Origin: an uncultured Rhizobium sp.
GTDB taxonomy: Bacteria; Pseudomonadota; Alphaproteobacteria; Rhizobiales; Rhizobiaceae
DNA length: 64,000 bases
Direction of reading: 5' to 3'
Assembly (NCBI GenBank): GCA_945952415.1
Contig: CAMFIF010000009.1
Span: 62,001 to 126,000, forward strand
Part shown: piece by piece, positions 25,945 through 34,811 of the stretch
How positions within the stretch are numbered: the stretch's first letter is position 1
How the letters are laid out: every line of letters begins with the position of its first letter
Translations under genes and position numbers: made by a program
The notes under the pieces: generated by a model
Databases searched by the model: none
What the model saw: the letters and a program-made list of their open reading frames with translations, nothing else
What the model was told of the DNA's origin: nothing

Positions 25945-26907
25945 ATGGACGGTCTGCGCAGGCTCCTGCCCTCGGCGACCCATCTGATGATCTTCGAGGC
26001 GGCGGGCCGGCACGAGAACTTCACCCGTGCGGCGGCGGAGCTGGGGCTAAGCCAGGCCGCCGTTTCCTATGCGATCCGGGCGCTGGAAGAGCAGCTCGGC
26101 GTAACGCTCTTTACCCGCCTGCACCGCTCGGTGCGGCTGACGGAGGTGGGCGAGCGCTTTCACGGCGATGTCTCGGCGGGGCTTGCCCGCATCCAGAAAT
26201 CGGCAGAAGACATCCGTGCGAAGAACCGGGTGCAGAATGTGACGCTTGCCGCCTCCACGGCCTTTGCTTCCATGTGGATGCTGCCGCGGCTTGCCAAGCT
26301 CCGGCAGGACTTGCCGGAGATCGACCTGCGCATCCAGACGAGCGTGCGCGATCTCGATCTCGAGGAAGAGGGCATTCCGCTCGGCATCCGCGGCGGCGAT
26401 CCTGCGGAATGGCCGCGCTATCACAGTGCGGAGCTCGCGCCCGAGGTGATCAATGCGGTGGCAAGCCCCGCCTTCATCGAGGCTCATGGCTTCCCCGAAA
26501 CACCGGCGGATCTCACGCGCTATCGGCTGATCGATCTCGAAGAGCCGGTTCGGCGGGCTTGCGACTGGCCGGAATGGTTCGAAAGCGCGGGGCTTTCCTG
26601 GCAGCCGCGCGGCAAGCGGCTGGCGATCAACGACTACGTGCTGGTGATCCAGGCGGTGCTGGCCGGTGAAGGCATTGCGCTTGGCTGGCAGCATCTCACC
26701 GATCCGCAGACGCGCTCTGGGCTTCTGGTGCCGGTCGGAAATCACGTGCTGACGACCGGTCTTGCCTTTCATGTGGTCTGGCCCCGCTCACGCGAGCTCA
26801 GCCTGCCGGCGCGCCGGGTGCGGGACTGGCTGATTGCCGAGGGACAGGCAGAGGCGGGACGGGGCGACGCGGATTCGCAGTCCGATCAGTTGTCCGGATC
26901 GAGATAG
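25945..26907 (+). CDS. LysR-family (GcvA-like) transcriptional regulator
   Basis: A 320-residue LysR-type regulator. The HTH is MIFEAAGRHENFTRAAAELGLSQAAVSYAIRALEEQLGVTLFTR, followed by an effector domain typical of GcvA-like members (ASTAFASMWMLPRL, LGIRGGDPAEWP). GGGAG lies before the ATG. It is divergent from the MttB-type gene. The shared gap has ATAAGCT repeated at an 11-base period near 25901-25918, a plausible binding site. Its last 22 bases overlap tail-to-tail with the GGDEF-EAL gene. Confidence 0.9.
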   Translation: MDGLRRLLPSATHLMIFEAAGRHENFTRAAAELGLSQAAVSYAIRALEEQLGVTLFTRLHRSVRLTEVGERFHGDVSAGLARIQKSAEDIRAKNRVQNVTLAASTAFASMWMLPRLAKLRQDLPEIDLRIQTSVRDLDLEEEGIPLGIRGGDPAEWPRYHSAELAPEVINAVASPAFIEAHGFPETPADLTRYRLIDLEEPVRRACDWPEWFESAGLSWQPRGKRLAINDYVLVIQAVLAGEGIALGWQHLTDPQTRSGLLVPVGNHVLTTGLAFHVVWPRSRELSLPARRVRDWLIAEGQAEAGRGDADSQSDQLSGSR

Positions 26908-28229
26908 CGTTCGGCGAGGTAGCGCAGCGTCGCCACCGCATCCACCGGGCGGCCGTAGAAATAGCCCTGGCCGAGCCCGCAGCCGAATCCTTTAAGGATT
27001 TCCGCCTCTTCCGCATGTTCGATGCCTTCTGCCACCACCTGCAGGCCGAGGCCGTCGCACATGGTGATGATCGCCTTGATGATGTGCTCGGAGGCGCGGT
27101 CGGAGGTGATGCGGGCGACGAAGGCACGGTCGATCTTGACCTTGTCGAAGGTGAAGTCGCGCAGGCGCCCGAGGCTCGACTGGCCGGTGCCGAAATCGTC
27201 CAGTGAAATCTTCACGCCGAGATTGCGCAATTCCAGCAGGATGCGTTGCGCCGTTTCGGCGGAGGTCATCATCGCCGTTTCGGTGATTTCAAGCTCCAGC
27301 CGCTGCGGATCGAAGCCGGACCGGTTGAGGATGGCGAGGATATTGCCGGCCGTGCCGGGGTCCATGAGCTGGGCGGAGGAGACGTTGAAGGAGAGGAAGA
27401 GCTCGCGCGGCCAGGAAAGCGCCGCCTCGGCCGCCTTGCGCAGCAACGCTTCCGACAGCGCATCGATGAATCCGCGCTCCTCGGCAAGCGGCACGAAGAT
27501 TGCCGGCGAAACGAAGCCGAGATCGGGATCGTTCCAGCGCGCGAGCGCCTCGAAACCGACGGGAAGCCCGGTCTTCATCTCGACGATCGGCTGGAAATGC
27601 ACGTCGACCTGGTCGTTGATGATCGCATTGCGCAGCGCCTGTTCGAGCTGGGTGGCGCGCTTCATTTCCTGGGCGATCTGCTGGGAATAGACGGTGATCT
27701 GGCCCCGCCCGCGGCGCTTGGAGCGATAGAGCGCGGTTTCCGCGCTCTTCAGCAGGTCCTCGAAATCCTCGCCCGCAAAGGGATAGACGGAAAAGCCGAA
27801 GGAGGCCGAGAGGCGCACGTTCCGGTCGCCAAGATCGTAGGGGGCGGACAGCACGTCGCGGATCATCTGGCCGATCTTTTCCGCCCCGGTGCGCTCGAAG
27901 ACCAGTGGAAAGAGAAAGGCGAACTCGTCGCCGCCATGACGCGTCACGGTCGCGCCATCGGGGATGCAGGCCTTCAGCCGGTGCGCCACCTGGCACAGGA
28001 TCTCGTCGCCCGCGGCCATGCCGAAGAGGTCGTTGATCGGTTTGAAGCCATCGAGATTGGCAATGCAAAGGGCGAAGGGCGCCGGATCCGCCGCCCGTTC
28101 ATGCACGAGCCGTCGCATCTTGTCCTTCAAGCGATGCCGGTTTCCGAGCCCGGTCAACGCATCCGTATAGGCCATCGCATGCAACTCGTTCTGGCTTATC
28201 TGCTGCGCCAGATCTTCAGTCAGCATCAT
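26886..28229 (-). CDS. GGDEF-EAL protein (cyclic di-GMP turnover)
   Basis: A 447-residue two-domain protein. The GGDEF motif is intact at 99-103 and the EAL motif at 227-229, with ELEITETAMM, DDFGTGQSSLGRL and KIDRAFV in the EAL part. Both domains may therefore be active. There is no RxxD inhibitory site before GGDEF and no N-terminal sensor beyond ~20 residues, so control may come from a partner. The PAS/REC protein directly upstream is a candidate. Either of two adjacent ATGs could start it. It is cytoplasmic. Confidence 0.92.
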   Translation of the reverse strand: MMLTEDLAQQISQNELHAMAYTDALTGLGNRHRLKDKMRRLVHERAADPAPFALCIANLDGFKPINDLFGMAAGDEILCQVAHRLKACIPDGATVTRHGGDEFAFLFPLVFERTGAEKIGQMIRDVLSAPYDLGDRNVRLSASFGFSVYPFAGEDFEDLLKSAETALYRSKRRGRGQITVYSQQIAQEMKRATQLEQALRNAIINDQVDVHFQPIVEMKTGLPVGFEALARWNDPDLGFVSPAIFVPLAEERGFIDALSEALLRKAAEAALSWPRELFLSFNVSSAQLMDPGTAGNILAILNRSGFDPQRLELEITETAMMTSAETAQRILLELRNLGVKISLDDFGTGQSSLGRLRDFTFDKVKIDRAFVARITSDRASEHIIKAIITMCDGLGLQVVAEGIEHAEEAEILKGFGCGLGQGYFYGRPVDAVATLRYLAERYLDPDN

Positions 28230-28414
28230 TCCCCATTCCCGAACGTTCCAAGCGTCGATTTCATGCCTCAGACACAGACGACGCCATCACCAATAGGGGC
28301 ATACATGCCTCTCAGACAGCCTCCATTTCAGGGAAACCCGGGGGCTTCCCGAGCCCAGAATGGCCCCAAACCCTTAATTTGGTATTATTAGATAAACGTT
28401 TTACTCTACATGTA

Positions 28415-28442
28415 ATTGCCCCTGATTTCTGGCAAGGGCAAT
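28415..28442. other. Inverted repeat in the gap between PAS/REC and GGDEF-EAL genes
   Basis: ATTGCCC (28415-28421) and GGGCAAT (28436-28442) are perfect arms around 14 bases. No T tract follows on the minus strand. It may be an operator or the end structure of the PAS/REC transcript. Confidence 0.35.
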
Positions 28443-28505
28443 CATTGGGCGAGACGGGCCGGCGGCCTGACAGGGGCAAAAGATCAGCCCTGCCCTGCCC
28501 GAGGC

Positions 28506-30206
28506 TTAACCGGCGTGGGCGAGGCGATTTTCCGGGTGGAGATAGGTGCGCAGCAGGCCTTCGACGGCCTCCGGGCTGATCGGCTTCATCAGCGTGCCGT
28601 TCATGCCGGCGGCAAGGCAGGCTTCCCCGTCCGGCTCCTGGCCGGCGACGAGCACGCCGATGACGGGCAGGTCGTGGGCGGCATCCATGCGGCCGCGCAG
28701 GCGGGTGACGAAGTCGGGGCCGGTCATGTCCGGCAGGGCGTGATCGCACAGGATGACGCGCGGCATGAGATCGCCTGCAAGCTCCAGCGCCTCGGTGCCG
28801 GTGGAGACGATCCGCGCCGAATGGCCGAGGCCATCGAGGATATGGGAGAAGACGATCTGGTTCACCGGATTGTCCTCGACGACGAGCACGTCCACCAGGC
28901 TCAGCGCCACCTGCGGTTCGGCAATGATCGTCTCGATTTCCCAGTCGTCGATCGGGTTGCGCTCCGAGCGCGGCCGGCCCCAGGGGCTGTTGAAATGGCG
29001 GACCAGCTGATAGGCCAGTTCCCCGTTCATCTGGTAGCCGTCCATGACCAGCACATTGATGCCGTGGTGCTCGGCAAGCTCGATGGAGCGGCTCTCCATC
29101 AGCGCATCGATGACGATGACATCGATATCGACGCCGACTTCGGTGGCGGCGCGGATGAGCGCTTCCTGTTCCACGGAACTGTTCACGCAGCAGAAATCGA
29201 TGCCGAGCCGTGCGAAGACACGGGAGGCCTGCGCCTCCACCGTCACGTCGGAGGTGACAAGCAGCACCCGTCGGCCGACGAAGCGGTCCGGCAGGACCGT
29301 TTCCGGAACGGCGCTCACCACGGGCATGGTGGGGATGACCGGATCGCCATTTTCCACATGGGGGAAGAGCGGCATGCGCAGTTGGGTCTTCAGCCAGCCA
29401 TCGCCCTCATGCGCTTCGGTCAGTTCGGTCACGTCCTCCATGGTCGTCAGCAGCAGATAGCGCCCGGGCTTGCCGATGCGGACCTTGCGGGTGATGACGG
29501 CGACCTCGCGCCCGTCGGGCCGGACGAGCCTTTCGGGCACGGAAATGGGATTGCCGGTTTCCAGCACGCTGCGGTCGGCGGCATCGAAGATCTCGGCCAC
29601 GCTTGCCGGGGCGAAATCGAAGACGGTGCGGCCGAGAATGTTTTCCAGCGGCACGCCGCGCAGCTGGCAGAAGGCGCGGTTGGCGGCGATATAGGTGAGT
29701 GCCGGATCCTTGACGAAAACGGGGAAAGGCAGGTTTTCGAGGATTTCCTCGGTCAACTGAACGCGCGCCATGTCGTTGCGCCACTGCTCTTCCCGCTTGT
29801 GGGTTTCCGTCACGTCGGTCATCAGGCAGATGCCGGTGCCGCTCGGGAAGCGGCGCTTCACGAAGCGCATCCAGCGCCCGTAGCTGTAGCTTTCGGTGAG
29901 ATCGAAGCGCTCGCGCCAGTGGCTTGCAAGCCGCTCGGCCACCCATTCCTCGCGCCCCGCGGAAATGCGGCCCTCCCCGCCGGAGGACCGGGAGCGGTTG
30001 TCATACATGGCGCCCAGGAAATCGCGCAGCCGCGTTCCGGGCAGCAGCACATCCGTGGGCAGCGAGAAGAAGTTCAGGATCTGCTTGGAGGCGAAGACGA
30101 TATGGTCATTGCCGTCATAGACCAGCACGGCCGCCGGCAGGGCCTCGCAGAATGCGTCCAGCAACCCGGCCTGCGCCTGCACCGCATCGTGGAGGATATC
30201 GCTCAT
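28506..30206 (-). CDS. PAS-PAS-REC-REC protein without kinase domain
   Basis: A 566-residue cytoplasmic protein. Two PAS domains (~15-140 and ~150-275) are followed by a degenerate receiver (~310-405; acidic pair missing) and a C-terminal receiver (~438-558). In the last receiver the Glu-Asp pair (444-445), phospho-acceptor Asp488 and Lys541 are present, but the conserved Thr/Ser position in PVIGVLVA is not Thr or Ser. No HisKA, HATPase, HTH or other output is visible. It resembles a hybrid kinase from which the catalytic core has been lost. It may act as a phosphate sink or as a signalling partner for the GGDEF-EAL protein downstream. Confidence 0.85.
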   Translation of the reverse strand: MSDILHDAVQAQAGLLDAFCEALPAAVLVYDGNDHIVFASKQILNFFSLPTDVLLPGTRLRDFLGAMYDNRSRSSGGEGRISAGREEWVAERLASHWRERFDLTESYSYGRWMRFVKRRFPSGTGICLMTDVTETHKREEQWRNDMARVQLTEEILENLPFPVFVKDPALTYIAANRAFCQLRGVPLENILGRTVFDFAPASVAEIFDAADRSVLETGNPISVPERLVRPDGREVAVITRKVRIGKPGRYLLLTTMEDVTELTEAHEGDGWLKTQLRMPLFPHVENGDPVIPTMPVVSAVPETVLPDRFVGRRVLLVTSDVTVEAQASRVFARLGIDFCCVNSSVEQEALIRAATEVGVDIDVIVIDALMESRSIELAEHHGINVLVMDGYQMNGELAYQLVRHFNSPWGRPRSERNPIDDWEIETIIAEPQVALSLVDVLVVEDNPVNQIVFSHILDGLGHSARIVSTGTEALELAGDLMPRVILCDHALPDMTGPDFVTRLRGRMDAAHDLPVIGVLVAGQEPDGEACLAAGMNGTLMKPISPEAVEGLLRTYLHPENRLAHAG

Positions 30207-30589
30207 GGCACGCTCCCTTCCAGGGGACGGCAGCGGCGAAGGTCCCGCGGGACCATGCGGTCAGGGCCTTGAATTCTTCCTGATTTGCCGTCTGGGAGAT
30301 GGAGCATCACCCGATCCGTTACTCGATGCTGAAGGGAACATGCTGGGCGAGCCGGCGTCATGGCCCTCGTCATCGTCATGCGGTGGTTCCAGCGCCACCG
30401 GCCTGCTGACGGATTGCAACCGTCGATCTGCATTCATGGCAGATAGCGCCAATCTGCCACCCGAGTGTTAAATCGATCTTAAGATACAAGCACAGCTTCT
30501 CGGAGGATTTTCCACAGGGGTTGAAGGAAGGCCGGGAGACCCCTTCCTGCGCCTTGGACGCGACTGCCGAATCCCGCTAGAGTCGCCCC
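30207..30589. other. Divergent gap between the PAS/REC gene and mutL
   Basis: 383 bases without a supported gene. It should hold promoters in both directions, but I see no convincing -35/-10 pair or hairpin. Small frames here have no homologue-like features. Confidence 0.5.
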
Positions 30590-32389
30590 ATGTCCGTTCA
30601 GCAATTGCCCGAAACCCTGATCAACCAGATCGCCGCCGGCGAGGTCATCGAAAGGCCCGCCAGCGCGGCCAAGGAGCTGATCGAAAACGCCATCGATGCC
30701 GGCGCGACGCGGATCGAGATCGCCACCGCCGGGGGCGGCAAGGCGCTGCTTCGCGTCACCGACAATGGCTGCGGCATGGGCCCGGACGACCTGGCGCTCG
30801 CCATCCGGCGCCACTGCACGTCGAAGATCTCCACCTCGCTCATGGATATACGCACGCTCGGCTTTCGCGGCGAGGCCCTGCCCTCCATCGGCTCGGTGGC
30901 GCGCCTTTCCGTCACCAGCCGGCGTCCCGGCGAGGATACGGGCTTCGAGATCGGCGTGACCGGCGGCAAGGTATCGCCGGTGCGGCCGGCACCGGCCAAT
31001 CCGGGCACGGTGGTGGAGGTGCGCGATCTCTTCTTCGCTACCCCTGCCCGGCTGAAGTTCCTGAAAACCGAGCGGGCCGAGGCCGGCGCGATCACCGAAG
31101 TGGTGAAGCGCATGGCGATTGCCTTTCCGGCGATCCGCTTCGTTCTCTCGGGCCCGGACCGGACGACGCAGGAATTTGCCGCCTGCGGCACGGATGCGCT
31201 GGCGCGGATGGCGCAGGTGCTGGGGGCGGATTTTTCCACCAATTCCATCGGGCTCGATGCGGAGCGGGAGGGGGTGCGCATGACCGGCTTTGCCGGTGTG
31301 CCGACCTTCAACCGCGGCAACAGCGCCCATCAATATGCCTTCGTCAACGGCCGGCCGGTACAGGACAAGCTGATCCTCCAGGCGATCCGCGCCGCCTATG
31401 CGGATACGGTGCCGCTCGGGCGCTATCCGGTGGCCGTGCTGTCGCTGACGCTCGATCCGGCCCTCGTGGACGTGAACGTGCATCCGGCGAAATCCGACGT
31501 GCGCTTCCGCGATCCCGGCCTGATCCGCGGGCTGATCGTCGGCGGTCTTCGGGAGGCCTTGCAGCGGGAGGGCGCGCGTGCCTCCACGACCGGCGCTGCG
31601 GCCATGGCCTCAGCCTTCCGGCCGGGCTTTTCGCCCTTCCACCGTCCGGCCCAGCCGGCGCGCGGCTGGTCGGCAGACACGTCGCCTTCCCGGCCACTCT
31701 CGCCCCAGGCGCCCGCCTTTGCAGAAGCGGCGCAGCAGGGCTTCGAGGCGATGGCGGCACCTTCCGCCCGTCAGGACCGATTCGCCCCGGCCGAAGAGGC
31801 GGTCCATGCCCATCCGCTCGGTGCAGCGCGGGCGCAGATCCACGAGAATTACATCGTCGCCCAGACGGCGGACGGGCTCGTCATCGTCGACCAGCATGCG
31901 GCGCATGAGCGCCTCGTTTACGAAGCGCTGCGGCAAAGCCTCGCCTCGCGCGCTCGCGCCTCGCAAATGCTGCTGATCCCCGAAATCATCGACCTGCCCG
32001 AGGAAGACTGCGACCGGCTGATGGCCCATGCGGAGGATTTCTTCGCCATGGGGCTTGCCATCGAGCGCTTCGGCCCCGGCGCCATCGCGGTGCGGGAAAC
32101 GCCGGCCATTCTGGGCGAGGTGAATGCGGTCGGGCTGGTGCGGCAGCTTGCCGACGAGATCGCCGAATGGGACCAGGCCACCTCGCTTGCCGCCAAGCTC
32201 GACTATGTGGCGGCCACCATGGCCTGCCATGGCTCGGTCCGCTCCGGGCGGCGGCTGAAGCCGGAGGAAATGAACGCGCTTCTGCGGCAGATGGAGGCGA
32301 CGCCCGGGTCCGGCCAGTGCAATCACGGCCGGCCGACCTATATCGAACTGAAGCTCGCCGATATAGAGCGCCTGTTCGGCCGCGCCTGA
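30590..32389 (+). CDS. mutL: DNA mismatch repair protein MutL
   Basis: A 599-residue GHKL ATPase linking MutS to strand removal. [41 protein letters not shown] and [13 protein letters not shown] are the N-terminal ATPase motifs. The C-terminal domain has [12 protein letters not shown] from Asp434, the endonuclease motif DQHA(X)2E(X)4E, so nicking activity is expected. A disordered linker covers ~330-400. It is followed by the DUF2093 gene. Confidence 0.97.
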   Translation: MSVQQLPETLINQIAAGEVIERPASAAKELIENAIDAGATRIEIATAGGGKALLRVTDNGCGMGPDDLALAIRRHCTSKISTSLMDIRTLGFRGEALPSIGSVARLSVTSRRPGEDTGFEIGVTGGKVSPVRPAPANPGTVVEVRDLFFATPARLKFLKTERAEAGAITEVVKRMAIAFPAIRFVLSGPDRTTQEFAACGTDALARMAQVLGADFSTNSIGLDAEREGVRMTGFAGVPTFNRGNSAHQYAFVNGRPVQDKLILQAIRAAYADTVPLGRYPVAVLSLTLDPALVDVNVHPAKSDVRFRDPGLIRGLIVGGLREALQREGARASTTGAAAMASAFRPGFSPFHRPAQPARGWSADTSPSRPLSPQAPAFAEAAQQGFEAMAAPSARQDRFAPAEEAVHAHPLGAARAQIHENYIVAQTADGLVIVDQHAAHERLVYEALRQSLASRARASQMLLIPEIIDLPEEDCDRLMAHAEDFFAMGLAIERFGPGAIAVRETPAILGEVNAVGLVRQLADEIAEWDQATSLAAKLDYVAATMACHGSVRSGRRLKPEEMNALLRQMEATPGSGQCNHGRPTYIELKLADIERLFGRA

Positions 32390-32528
32390 AACCCCAAAAG
32401 GGCTTTCATTCGCGCCAGAGCAGGAGTATGGCAGGACACAGCGTTCAACGCCCGCCGTGCGGCCTTTTCCGGCCTTTTACGGCTGGCCATTTTCCATGCG
32501 GGACATGATCAGAGGCAGGAGACCCAGG

Positions 32529-32756
32529 ATGAACCGGTTTGACGGAGGCGGTAACCGAGAGGCGAAGATCCGGTATCTCGATGCCGATTTCCAGATCCTG
32601 CTTCCCGGTTCCCATGTCATCTGCGCCATGACGGGGCGCTCGATCCCGCTCGACGAACTGCGCTACTGGAGCGTTGCCCGGCAGGAACCCTATGTGGATG
32701 CGGCCGCTTCGCTGGAGGCGGAAAAGCGGGCCGGGGCCTTGCCGAACCAGCGCTGA
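32529..32756 (+). CDS. DUF2093 domain protein
   Basis: A 75-residue protein of the DUF2093 family (MNRFDGGGNREAKIRYLDADFQ, CAMTGRSIPLDELRYWSVARQE). Rhizobial homologues begin MNRF, so ATG 32529 with GGAG upstream is chosen over earlier in-frame ATGs. Function unknown. It commonly lies beside mutL in rhizobia (from memory). Confidence 0.85.
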   Translation: MNRFDGGGNREAKIRYLDADFQILLPGSHVICAMTGRSIPLDELRYWSVARQEPYVDAAASLEAEKRAGALPNQR

Positions 32757-32780
32757 CACGGCCCCGGTTTCTCCTCCCGC

Positions 32781-33536
32781 CTAGCCCAGCTTCACCGAGG
32801 AATTGCCGCCATCGACGAAGAGCGAGGCGCCGGTGATGAAGCTCGCCCTGTCCGAGGCGAGGAAAAGGAAGGCTTCGGCAATCTCGCGCGGCGCGGCAAT
32901 GCGCTTCATGGCGTGCAGCGTGGCCGCCCATTCCTTCTGTTCCGCGCTGCCGCCCAGTTCCGTATCCACTCCGCCCGGAAGAACCGCGTTGGCACGAATG
33001 CCGCTTGCGGCATAATCCGCCGTCAGCGCCTTGACGAGACCGCCCAGCGCCGCCTTGGACGTGCCATAGGTGCCCATTCCCGGAATGGCGACGCTCGTGC
33101 CGACGAAGGTGGAGGTAAAGAGGATAGACCCGCCGCCGCGCTTCAGCATCAGCGGTACCTGCGACCGGGCGCCGAGAAAGGCCGCGGTGAAATTGGCGGC
33201 GATGGTGTCCTGCCACTCGGTGAGCGAGACATCCGCCAGCGGCTTGTAGGGGCCGATGACGGCCGCATTGTTGACGGCGATATCGAGGCCGCCGAAGCGG
33301 CTTTCGGCCCGTTCGGCCATGGCTTCATGGGTTTCCGGGCGAGCAATGTCGCCGGCAACGATCTCGGCACTGCCGCCCAGCGCCTCGATCTCCTCCTTCA
33401 CCGCCTCCAGCGGGCCCGGGCGGCGCGCATTGAGGATCAGCCGCGCGCCCTCGCTGGCAAAAAGAAGCGCGGTTTCGCGGCCGATGCCTGCGGATGCGCC
33501 GGTGATGAGGGCAATCTTGTTTTCAAGCAGTCGCAT
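32781..33536 (-). CDS. SDR-family oxidoreductase
   Basis: A 251-residue classical SDR: TGASAGIG cofactor motif, NNAA, catalytic Ser in ILFTSTFVG and YGTSK, C-terminal FITGASLFVDGG. The substrate is unknown. Its ribosome site is part of a perfect 8-bp inverted repeat (33543-33564), so translation or transcription is probably regulated there. The open frame upstream of 33536 is not part of the fold. Confidence 0.88.
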   Translation of the reverse strand: MRLLENKIALITGASAGIGRETALLFASEGARLILNARRPGPLEAVKEEIEALGGSAEIVAGDIARPETHEAMAERAESRFGGLDIAVNNAAVIGPYKPLADVSLTEWQDTIAANFTAAFLGARSQVPLMLKRGGGSILFTSTFVGTSVAIPGMGTYGTSKAALGGLVKALTADYAASGIRANAVLPGGVDTELGGSAEQKEWAATLHAMKRIAAPREIAEAFLFLASDRASFITGASLFVDGGNSSVKLG

Positions 33537-33542
33537 GTCTTC

Positions 33543-33564
33543 TGTTCTCCATTGTCGGAGAACA
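33543..33564 (-). promoter_or_regulatory. Palindrome covering the ribosome site of the SDR gene
   Basis: TGTTCTCC (33543-33550), ATTGTC, GGAGAACA (33557-33564). On the minus-strand transcript the second arm, GGAGAACA, is the ribosome site, 6 bases before the ATG at 33536. It could be a repressor operator or a hairpin hiding the ribosome site. Confidence 0.6.
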
Positions 33565-33627
33565 CTCAATAAAAGCACGGAATGCGGGCATGCCACCCGT
33601 TTCCTGCGCGCTTTCAGTGAATAAATC

Positions 33628-33942
33628 TCAAGTGCCGTCGTGCCGGACGAGGCGCAGCATATCCCAGAGCGAGGCGCCGGTTTCAAAGACCGCGGCATTG
33701 GCGGCAAAGCCGAGGCGGGCTTCGACAAGGCCGGTCATGGCAGCGGCCAGATCATCAGTTCCCTGGCCGCCTTCCCGGACATTCGCTTCCACTCCGCCCG
33801 TTTCAAGCGCGGTAAAGCTTGTCTGCAGCGGCCTGTAGCCCGGCGTATCGCTGTTCGCCACGTTGGAGGCGATGGCGGCAAGCTGCCGGTCCCGGGCCGT
33901 GAGGCCGCCTGCGGCGATGGAGAGAATGGAACCGATGGTCAT
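33628..33942 (-). CDS. Short flagellar-basal-body-rod-like protein, isolated
   Basis: A 104-residue protein with the N-terminal rod signature (LTARDRQLAAIASNVANSDTPGYRP) and the C-terminal helical motif (LVEARLGFAANAAVFETGASLWDML) of FlgB/FlgC-type proteins, joined by only ~45 residues. It therefore keeps the D0 coiled-coil pair and little else. No flagellar genes are nearby. It may be a rod component or a stand-alone relative. GAAAGG lies 8 bases before ATG 33942. Confidence 0.75.
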   Translation of the reverse strand: MTIGSILSIAAGGLTARDRQLAAIASNVANSDTPGYRPLQTSFTALETGGVEANVREGGQGTDDLAAAMTGLVEARLGFAANAAVFETGASLWDMLRLVRHDGT

Positions 33943-34010
33943 GGGCGGCCTTTCTTCAACAAGAAGACAGACTAGCGGCATTCTCTTGAAGAAGTTTCAA
34001 CCGGATGGAC

Positions 34011-34036
34011 GGAACGCAGGGCCTGGTTGTGCCGTT
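34011..34036 (+). promoter_or_regulatory. EcfG-type stress promoter for DUF47-pit
   Basis: GGAAC (34011-34015), 17 bases, CGTT (34033-34036). It would give a leader of ~120 bases to the DUF47 gene. Confidence 0.45.
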
Positions 34037-34129
34037 GCGATACAGCGGGGCGGAAAGGCAGGCGAAGCGCCCTGCGGATACCCACAGAAAGGGCGGGAGC
34101 GCGGCTTTTGCCGGCCCGGGAATTCATTT

Positions 34130-34146
34130 ATGACAGTTTTATGACA
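34130..34146 (-). promoter_or_regulatory. PHO box (PhoB site)
   Basis: On the minus strand: TGTCAT-AAAAC-TGTCAT, two direct repeats at an 11-base period, a near-ideal PhoB box. It ends 20 bases before the DUF47 ATG, so it lies in the leader or promoter and would be repressive. Confidence 0.8.
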
Positions 34147-34166
34147 CATGACCGGAACCCGAGACG

Positions 34167-34811
34167 ATGATCAGCCTGTTCAAGAAACTGATGCCGCGCG
34201 AAGACAAGTTCTTCGATTATTTTCAGGCCCACACGAAAACCGTGGTGGGCGCTGCCGATGCGATGAAGGCGCTTCTGGCCGGCGAAGGCGATCTGGAGGC
34301 CCATTGCCGCCGCATCGTGACGCTGGAGAACGAGGCGGACGAGATCACCCGCGAGGTGCTGCAGGCGGTGCGCCGCAGCTTCATCACCCCCTTCGACCGC
34401 GGCGACATCAAGGATCTCATCCAGTCGCTCGACGATGCGATCGACATGATGCACAAGACCGTGAAGACCATCCGCCTTTACGAACAGACCCAGTTCGATC
34501 CCGGCATGCGCGAAATCGGCGTGATGATTGCCGAATGCGCGCGGCTGATCGCGGAGGCCGTGCCGCTTCTCGACAAGCTCGGCCAGAACGCCCATCGGCT
34601 GGCGGAAATCGCCGAGGAGATCACCAAGGTCGAGGGGCGTTCCGACGAGGCCTATGAAAGGGGCCTCAAGGACCTCTTCCTCCGCCATGGCAAGAGCGAT
34701 CCCATGGCCTACATCATCGGCGCCGAAATCTATGGCGAGCTCGAAAAGGTGGTCGACCGCTTCGAGGATGTGGCCAACGAGATCAGCGGCATCGTGATCG
34801 AGAACGTCTGA
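34167..34811 (+). CDS. DUF47/PhoU-like Pit accessory protein
   Basis: A 214-residue all-helical DUF47 protein (MISLFKKLMPREDKFFDYF, ENEADEITREVLQ, TPFDRGDIKDLIQSLDDAIDMM). These PhoU-like proteins are encoded with Pit phosphate transporters and are thought to control them. Its stop overlaps the pit ATG (TGATG). The PHO box upstream fits a gene repressed by PhoB under phosphate limitation, as reported for the orfA-pit pair of Sinorhizobium meliloti. Confidence 0.92.
   Translation: MISLFKKLMPREDKFFDYFQAHTKTVVGAADAMKALLAGEGDLEAHCRRIVTLENEADEITREVLQAVRRSFITPFDRGDIKDLIQSLDDAIDMMHKTVKTIRLYEQTQFDPGMREIGVMIAECARLIAEAVPLLDKLGQNAHRLAEIAEEITKVEGRSDEAYERGLKDLFLRHGKSDPMAYIIGAEIYGELEKVVDRFEDVANEISGIVIENV

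Noticed and set aside
30205..30471. Plus-strand 88-codon frame upstream of mutL
   Set aside because: Its ATG-proximal part overlaps the PAS/REC start region; no ribosome site and no homologue-like pattern.
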